A DNA stretch of 64,000 nt from assembly GCA_913775315.1 (NCBI GenBank), contig CAJYIX010000023.1, positions 1 to 64,000 of the forward strand, written 5' to 3'. Each line of letters starts with the position of its first letter. Within the stretch, counting starts at the first letter, position 1. The notes beneath the pieces were generated by a model. It did no database searches and was not told the DNA's origin. It saw nothing but the letters and a program-made list of their open reading frames with translations. A program made the translations under genes and the position numbers. The stretch is from an uncultured Sphingomonas sp. (GTDB taxonomy: Bacteria > Pseudomonadota > Alphaproteobacteria > Sphingomonadales > Sphingomonadaceae). This document shows positions 59,958-64,000 of the stretch, in pieces.

Positions 59958-59992
59958 AAGCGGCGGCCCGATGTGGCCGCCGCTTTTGTTTT
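59958..59992 (+). terminator. Rho-independent terminator after the 81-residue gene
   Basis: AAGCGGCGGCC pairs perfectly with GGCCGCCGCTT around CGATGT, followed by TTGTTTT. A strong intrinsic terminator. Confidence 0.9.
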
Positions 59993-60044
59993 GGGTGGCG
60001 GCGATCGACGCTCACGCCCGAATGCGAGCGTTGACGGACAGGCC

Positions 60045-60362
60045 ATGCGTCCGATGATCGTGATCCTTGCCGCGCCAGACGCTGCGCGGGCGAGGAGCGC
60101 CCTCGACCTGGCCGCAGCCAGTGCCGCGCTCGGTGCCGCGACGCGCCTGCATATCGATGCCTGCGCGATCGGCCTGTTAAGCGATGCCGCGACGATCGCC
60201 GCGATCGAGCAGGTTCGCTCGCTCGGCGCGGTCCTGTCGCTCTGCCCCACCGGGCTTGCCGATGCCGGATTGACGCCGCCGCCGTTCCCCGATGCGGATC
60301 GCTGCGGGCTCGTGTCGCTGCTGGCCGAGGCCGGGGACGATGCCCGGCTGCTGGTGATCTGA
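60045..60362 (+). CDS. DsrE-like small protein
   Basis: A 105-residue cytoplasmic protein resembling DsrE/TusD-type sulfur-relay subunits: IVILAAPDAARARSALDLAAASAALGA, then HIDACAIGLL, LGAVLSLCPTGLADAGL. Cys in LSLCPTG is at the place where this fold carries its active cysteine, although the resemblance is only by eye. ATG at 60045 chosen; MIVIL at 60054 possible. Followed by a lipoprotein gene 39 bases later. Confidence 0.6.
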   Translation: MRPMIVILAAPDAARARSALDLAAASAALGAATRLHIDACAIGLLSDAATIAAIEQVRSLGAVLSLCPTGLADAGLTPPPFPDADRCGLVSLLAEAGDDARLLVI

Positions 60363-60401
60363 CCAACGCGATCTTAACCGTTGCGCCGTTACGGAGGCGC
60401 C

Positions 60402-61130
60402 ATGCGTAGCTGTCTGCCGCTCGTCGCCCTTTGCCTGTCGCTTGCCGGATGCGGCGGGGGCGGCAACGCGAACGATACCGATCTTGCGGCGCTCGACGCC
60501 GAACTGACTGCGGGTCAGTCGGCCAACGCGGTCGATCCGGCGGTGATGGCCGCGCTTCAGGATCCGATCATGGTCGATCCGCAACTGTCGGCCAAGAGCA
60601 ACGCCGACGCGGTGCGGCCCGCGCCCCAGCCCTATGCCGCGCCCGTCCCTTATCCCGGCATCGCCGCGGGCAGCGCGGCGCCCGACGAGAAGCTGATCGC
60701 CGCCCCCGCCCCGAAGCCGCTGACGGACGGCGCGATCCGCCAGTCGATCACGCTCGGCTCACTCGCCCGCACCAGGGGATCGAAGAGCGCCGCGATGTGT
60801 ACTGCGCGGTTGTCCTATTCGGCGGACTGGGCCAATCGCCTGCCGCCCGAATTGCCGCTCTACCCCGACGCGCGCGTGACCGAGGCGGGCGGGGTCGAGG
60901 GCGATGGCTGCTCGATGCGCGTCGCAAGCTTCTTCGTCGCCAAGCCCACTGCGCTCCTGATCGACTGGTATTATACCCGCGCCGTCCGTGCCGGCTTTTC
61001 GGCCGAACATCAGGTCGACGGCGCCACGCACGTGCTCGGCGGCACACGCCGTGACGGGCGCGCCTATCTGGTGGTGCTGACGAACCGCGGCGACGGCGGC
61101 ACCGACATCGACCTCATCACCGGGCGCTGA
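60402..61130 (+). CDS. Lipoprotein, unknown function
   Basis: A 242-residue lipoprotein (LPLVALCLSLAGCGGG is the signal and lipobox). Low-complexity Asp/Ala/Pro region to about residue 100, then a domain with CTARLSYSADWANRLPPELPLYPDARV, GDGCSMRVASFF, LIDWYYTRAVRAGFSAEH and AYLVVLTNRGDGGTDIDL. The last part looks like the ligand-poor domain found near many envelope lipoproteins, but I do not recognise it. The ATG at 60402 follows GGAGG. Confidence 0.75.
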   Translation: MRSCLPLVALCLSLAGCGGGGNANDTDLAALDAELTAGQSANAVDPAVMAALQDPIMVDPQLSAKSNADAVRPAPQPYAAPVPYPGIAAGSAAPDEKLIAAPAPKPLTDGAIRQSITLGSLARTRGSKSAAMCTARLSYSADWANRLPPELPLYPDARVTEAGGVEGDGCSMRVASFFVAKPTALLIDWYYTRAVRAGFSAEHQVDGATHVLGGTRRDGRAYLVVLTNRGDGGTDIDLITGR

Positions 61131-61167
61131 GTTTCCAAATCCCCTTCGCCGCGCTAGGGGGACCGAC

Positions 61168-61542
61168 ATGGCATATCTATTGGTGATGCTGGGCGGTGCG
61201 CTCGGCTCGGCCGCGCGCTATTCGGTCGGGCGGCTGACGCTCGGCGCATTCGGTCCGAACTGGCCCTGGGGCACACTGGCGGTGAACATCGTCGGGGGGC
61301 TGGCGATGGGGCTGCTTGCGGGCCTTCTGGCGCGGGCGGGGTCCGGGGGCGAGAACTGGCGGCTGATGATCGGCGTCGGGCTGCTCGGCGGGTTCACGAC
61401 GTTTTCGGCGTTCACGCTCGAGCTGGTGAACATGATCGAACGCGGGCAGGCGATGGCAGGGATCGGCTATGCGCTGGTGTCGGTGATCGGCGCGGCGCTG
61501 GCGCTCTTCACCGGCTTGATGGCGGTAAGGACGCTGGCATGA
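61168..61542 (+). CDS. crcB: Fluoride ion channel CrcB (Fluc)
   Basis: A 124-residue membrane protein with four helices that exports fluoride as a dimer: GALGSAARYSVGRL, GTLAVNIVGGLAMGLLAG, GLLGGFTTFSAFTLE (the conserved GGxTTFSTF region). Only 37 bases separate it from the lipoprotein gene, with no fluoride riboswitch visible. Its stop overlaps the start of the next gene (ATGA). Confidence 0.95.
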   Translation: MAYLLVMLGGALGSAARYSVGRLTLGAFGPNWPWGTLAVNIVGGLAMGLLAGLLARAGSGGENWRLMIGVGLLGGFTTFSAFTLELVNMIERGQAMAGIGYALVSVIGAALALFTGLMAVRTLA

Positions 61543-62633
61543 GCGACAACAAGGCACAGGTCCGCCAGTTCACCGTCGATGCGGAGGACGACGGCATCCG
61601 CCTCGACCGCTGGTTCAAGCGGCATTTGCCCGAGACGAGCTTCAACCTCGTCTCGCGCTGGGCACGCACGGGGCAGCTGCGCGTCGATGGCGCGCGCGCC
61701 GATCCGGGCGACCGCCTGACCACCGGCCAGACGCTGCGCGTGCCGCCGGCGGAGGCTGCGCCCGCGACCGCGCGGCCGGTGCGCGAAAAGCGTCCGCTGA
61801 CACCCGAGCAGACGGCGATGGCGGAGGCCATGGTGATCCACCGCGATGCGCAGGCGATCGTCCTCAACAAGCCGCCGGGTCTCGCTACGCAGGGCGGGAC
61901 CAAGACGCATGATCATGTCGACGGCCTGCTCGACGCGCTGTCGTTCGAGCGCGACGACCGGCCGAAGCTCGTCCACCGGCTCGACAAGGATACGTCGGGC
62001 GCCCTCCTGATCGCGCGCAGCCCGCGCGCGGCGGCGTTCTTCTCGAAGCGCTTCTCGGGCCGTTCGGCGAAGAAGGTCTATTGGGCGCTGGTGGTCGGCG
62101 TGCCCGAGATCGCCGACGGCCTGATCGACCTCCCCCTCGCCAAGCAGCCGGGCACCGGCGGCGAGAAGATGCATGTCGACGAGGAGAACGGTGCGCCGGC
62201 AACGAGCCGCTATCGCGTGATCGAGCGGGCGGGCAACCGCGCCGCCTGGGTCGAATTGCAGCCGCAGACCGGGCGCACGCACCAGCTTCGCGTCCACATG
62301 GCCGCGATCGGCCACCCGATCGTCGGTGACGGCAAGTACGGCGGGCAGGAGAGCTTCCTGACCGGCGGGATCTGCCGCAAGATGCATCTCCATGCGCGGC
62401 GCATCCGCATCGACCACCCCGATGGCGGCAAGTTCGAGGTGACGGCCGAACTCCCGACGCACTTCGCCGAATCGATGGAGATGCTGGGTTTCGACCAGAG
62501 CCTGGGCGACATCCGCGTCGACGACAGCCCGCCCCCCGCCACGCGCGAGGAGAAAAAGGCCAAGGCACGTGCCCACGCCAAGACGATCCGCAAGGAACGC
62601 CGCGGCGAACGGCGCGGGCGGAGCCAGCGTTGA
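61539..62633 (+). CDS. rluC: RluC-type 23S rRNA pseudouridine synthase
   Basis: A 364-residue RluA-family enzyme: N-terminal S4 RNA-binding domain (IRLDRWFKRHLPETSFNLVSRW) then the synthase domain with catalytic Asp in VHRLDKDTSGALLIAR, YWALVVGVP, LQPQTGRTHQLRVH. A basic C-terminal tail (KKAKARAHAKTIRKERRGERRG) is likely RNA-binding. RluC acts on 23S uridines; other RluA members are possible. Its stop overlaps the TTG of the next gene. Confidence 0.9.
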   Translation: MSDNKAQVRQFTVDAEDDGIRLDRWFKRHLPETSFNLVSRWARTGQLRVDGARADPGDRLTTGQTLRVPPAEAAPATARPVREKRPLTPEQTAMAEAMVIHRDAQAIVLNKPPGLATQGGTKTHDHVDGLLDALSFERDDRPKLVHRLDKDTSGALLIARSPRAAAFFSKRFSGRSAKKVYWALVVGVPEIADGLIDLPLAKQPGTGGEKMHVDEENGAPATSRYRVIERAGNRAAWVELQPQTGRTHQLRVHMAAIGHPIVGDGKYGGQESFLTGGICRKMHLHARRIRIDHPDGGKFEVTAELPTHFAESMEMLGFDQSLGDIRVDDSPPPATREEKKAKARAHAKTIRKERRGERRGRSQR

Positions 62634-63295
62634 CCCGCCGCCTCGCCGTCTTCGACTGCGACGGCACGCTGGTCGACAGTCAGGCGAACATCTGCGTGGC
62701 GATGGAGCAGAGCTTCGCCGCCCACGGCCTCGCTGCGCCCGACCGCGCCGCGATCCGCCGGATCGTGGGGCTGAGTCTCGTCGAGGCGATGGCGGCGCTC
62801 CTCCCGGACGCCGCGCCCGAGCAGCACTGCGACATGGCCGAGAACTACAAGCGTGCGTTCCAGCACCTGCGCGGCAATGGCCGCCTGCTCGACGAACCGC
62901 TGTTCGACGGCGTGGCCGAGGCGCTGGACGCGTTCGAGGCGGCGGGCTGGCTGCTAGGCGTCGCGACGGGCAAATCCGATCGCGGCCTGTCGCTGATCCT
63001 TTCGCATCATGGCCTTTCGGACCGATTCGTCACGCTACAAACCGCCGACCGCCACCCGTCGAAGCCGCATCCCGCGATGCTTCATGCCGCGCTGGCCGAG
63101 GCTGGCGCCGGGCCCGAGGGCAGCGTGATGATCGGCGACACCAGTTTTGACATGGCGATGGGCGTCGCCGCGGGCGTGCGGCCGATCGGCGTCGCCTGGG
63201 GCTATCACGATGCGCACGAACTGCGCGATGCCGGGGCACTGGCGGTCGCGGATCGCGCGGACGAACTGGTGCGGTTGTCGCAAGGGACCTACTGA
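62630..63295 (+). CDS. HAD-family hydrolase (phosphoglycolate-phosphatase-like)
   Basis: A 221-residue HAD phosphatase: motif I VFDCDGTLVDSQ with the nucleophile Asp, motif II VATGKSDRGL, motif III KPHPAM, motif IV IGDTSFDM. The substrate may be a phosphoglycolate-like compound or a pyrimidine nucleotide. The start is TTG, overlapping the rluC stop. Followed by a small membrane protein five bases later. Confidence 0.9.
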   Translation: MTRRLAVFDCDGTLVDSQANICVAMEQSFAAHGLAAPDRAAIRRIVGLSLVEAMAALLPDAAPEQHCDMAENYKRAFQHLRGNGRLLDEPLFDGVAEALDAFEAAGWLLGVATGKSDRGLSLILSHHGLSDRFVTLQTADRHPSKPHPAMLHAALAEAGAGPEGSVMIGDTSFDMAMGVAAGVRPIGVAWGYHDAHELRDAGALAVADRADELVRLSQGTY

Positions 63296-63300
63296 GGGGC

Positions 63301-63522
63301 ATGGAACCGACCCGCGATCCGGCCATGGGCCGCTATTATCTGATGGTCCTCGCGCGCATCGTGCCCGTGTGCGGCGCGCTGTTCGGGCTCGTCATCATGG
63401 GGCGGGCGCATCAGTTGCCGCAGCAGATCCTCGGCCTCGCGATCGTCCTCGCGGCGCTCTGGGTGGTGGCGACACTGCCCCGCTCGCTCGCTCGCCGCTG
63501 GCGCACGCCGCCCGCGCCATGA
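63301..63522 (+). CDS. Small two-helix membrane protein
   Basis: A 73-residue protein with two membrane helices (LMVLARIVPVCGALFGLVIMG and ILGLAIVLAALWVVATLP) and a basic end. No known family. Its ATG starts five bases after the HAD gene and its stop overlaps the ATP12-type gene (ATGA), so all three are likely co-expressed. Confidence 0.78.
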   Translation: MEPTRDPAMGRYYLMVLARIVPVCGALFGLVIMGRAHQLPQQILGLAIVLAALWVVATLPRSLARRWRTPPAP

Positions 63523-64000
63523 AGCGGTTCTGGCAAACGGTCGCCGTCGTCCCCGGCTTCGGCATCACGCTCGACGACCGGCCGGTGCGCACGCCCGGCC
63601 GTATGCCGCTCGAAGTACCCACTCGCGCGCTCGCCGACGCGATCGCCGACGAGTGGGCCCGTGTCGGGGAAACGATCGACCCGCGCGCGATGCCACTCAC
63701 CGGCCTCGCCAACGCCGCGATCGACCGGATCGCACCCGACCCGGCCAGCTTCGCCGCGGGCCTTGCGCGCTACGGCGAAAGCGACCTCACCTGCTACCGC
63801 GCCGACGGACCGCAGGCGCTGGTCACGCGCCAGGCGGCGGCATGGGACCCGCTGCTCGCCTGGGCGCAAGGGCGCTACGACGTGCATTTCGAGGTGACGA
63901 GCGGCGTCATGCACGTCGCTCAGCCCGAGGCGACGATCGCGCGGCTGGGCGAGGCGATCGCCGCCCGCCCCGCGTTCGAGCTGGCGCCGCTGTCGATCAT
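63519..64000 (+). CDS. ATP12-family assembly chaperone of F1-ATPase (cut by window edge)
   Basis: The first 160 codons of an ATP12-type protein: RFWQTVAVVPGFGITLDDRPVRTPGR, LADAIADEWARVGETIDPRAMPLTGLANAAIDRI, YGESDLTCYRADGPQALVTRQAAAWDPLL. ATP12 helps assemble the alpha subunit of F1-ATPase in mitochondria, and alphaproteobacteria have relatives. The gene continues past the right edge. Confidence 0.93.
   Translation, partial: MKRFWQTVAVVPGFGITLDDRPVRTPGRMPLEVPTRALADAIADEWARVGETIDPRAMPLTGLANAAIDRIAPDPASFAAGLARYGESDLTCYRADGPQALVTRQAAAWDPLLAWAQGRYDVHFEVTSGVMHVAQPEATIARLGEAIAARPAFELAPLSI

Noticed and set aside
61131..61167. Fluoride riboswitch before crcB
   Set aside because: Only 37 bases are available and no riboswitch consensus is visible.

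Overview
The window reads as ordinary core chromosome of a GC-rich alphaproteobacterium, most probably a Sphingomonas-type member of the Sphingomonadaceae. The reasons are the TonB-dependent receptor family at the left edge, a SapC-family protein, single-domain CpdR, Tim44-like and ATP12-type proteins, the dnaA-rpsT-mutM and ubiE-ubiB-coaBC-dut neighbourhoods, and very frequent ATGA/GTGA stop-start overlaps. I see no prophage, transposon, CRISPR array, integrase or toxin-antitoxin pair.

Layout. 1-8161: an N-acetylglucosamine (GlcNAc) locus. A TonB-dependent receptor (cut by the left edge) diverges from a GntR-family regulator that is translationally coupled to a SIS-type glucosamine-6-P deaminase, nagA, a fused EIIA-HPr-EI phosphotransferase and a GlcNAc EIICB permease with a second, cysteine-less EIIB domain. 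8234-15707: a secreted hydroxyisourate hydrolase, a DUF885 hydrolase, a three-gene chain (nucleobase deaminase, helix-hairpin-helix mini-protein, UVR-motif protein), an aldo/keto reductase, an M13 lipoprotein peptidase and CpdR. 15828-19780: N-formylglutamate amidohydrolase, a probable small RNA on the minus strand, SapC, an FAD-linked oxidase and a hypothetical. 19872-28294: DEAD-box helicase, DUF1289, a GGDEF-EAL protein, tRNA-Trp, a DUF4197 lipoprotein, an M48 protease, secE-nusG and dcd.

28547-31694: a TPR protein and the tonB-exbB-exbD-exbD energising complex, which would power receptors such as the one at the left edge. 32806-35239: a pteridine-reductase-like SDR coupled to folB, a GST and a GNAT acetyltransferase. 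35220-39399: ccmCDEFGH for cytochrome c maturation (no ccmA, ccmB or ccmI here). 39496-47511: GST, dapE, Smr, MltA, Tim44-like, secB, murJ, trpS. 47579-50609: dnaA, rpsT, mutM on the minus strand. 50689-57616: a chain from ubiE through ubiB, coaBC, dut to a MoeB-like protein, most joints overlapping and the ubiE-ubiB joint 5 bp. 57613-64000: an M48 protease with a PDZ domain, a metallophosphatase, small secreted and lipoprotein genes, crcB, an rluC-type pseudouridine synthase, a HAD hydrolase and the start of an ATP12-type chaperone gene.

Nothing is a clear new multi-gene system. The best candidates for new biology are the small RNA with a CCUCC loop (16685-16790), the deaminase-HhH-UVR chain (10508-11453), the FolM-like/FolB pair, the catalytically dead hydrolase lipoprotein between coaBC and dut, and the degenerate EIIB domain of the GlcNAc permease. 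All function calls come from reading motifs by eye; no database search was run.
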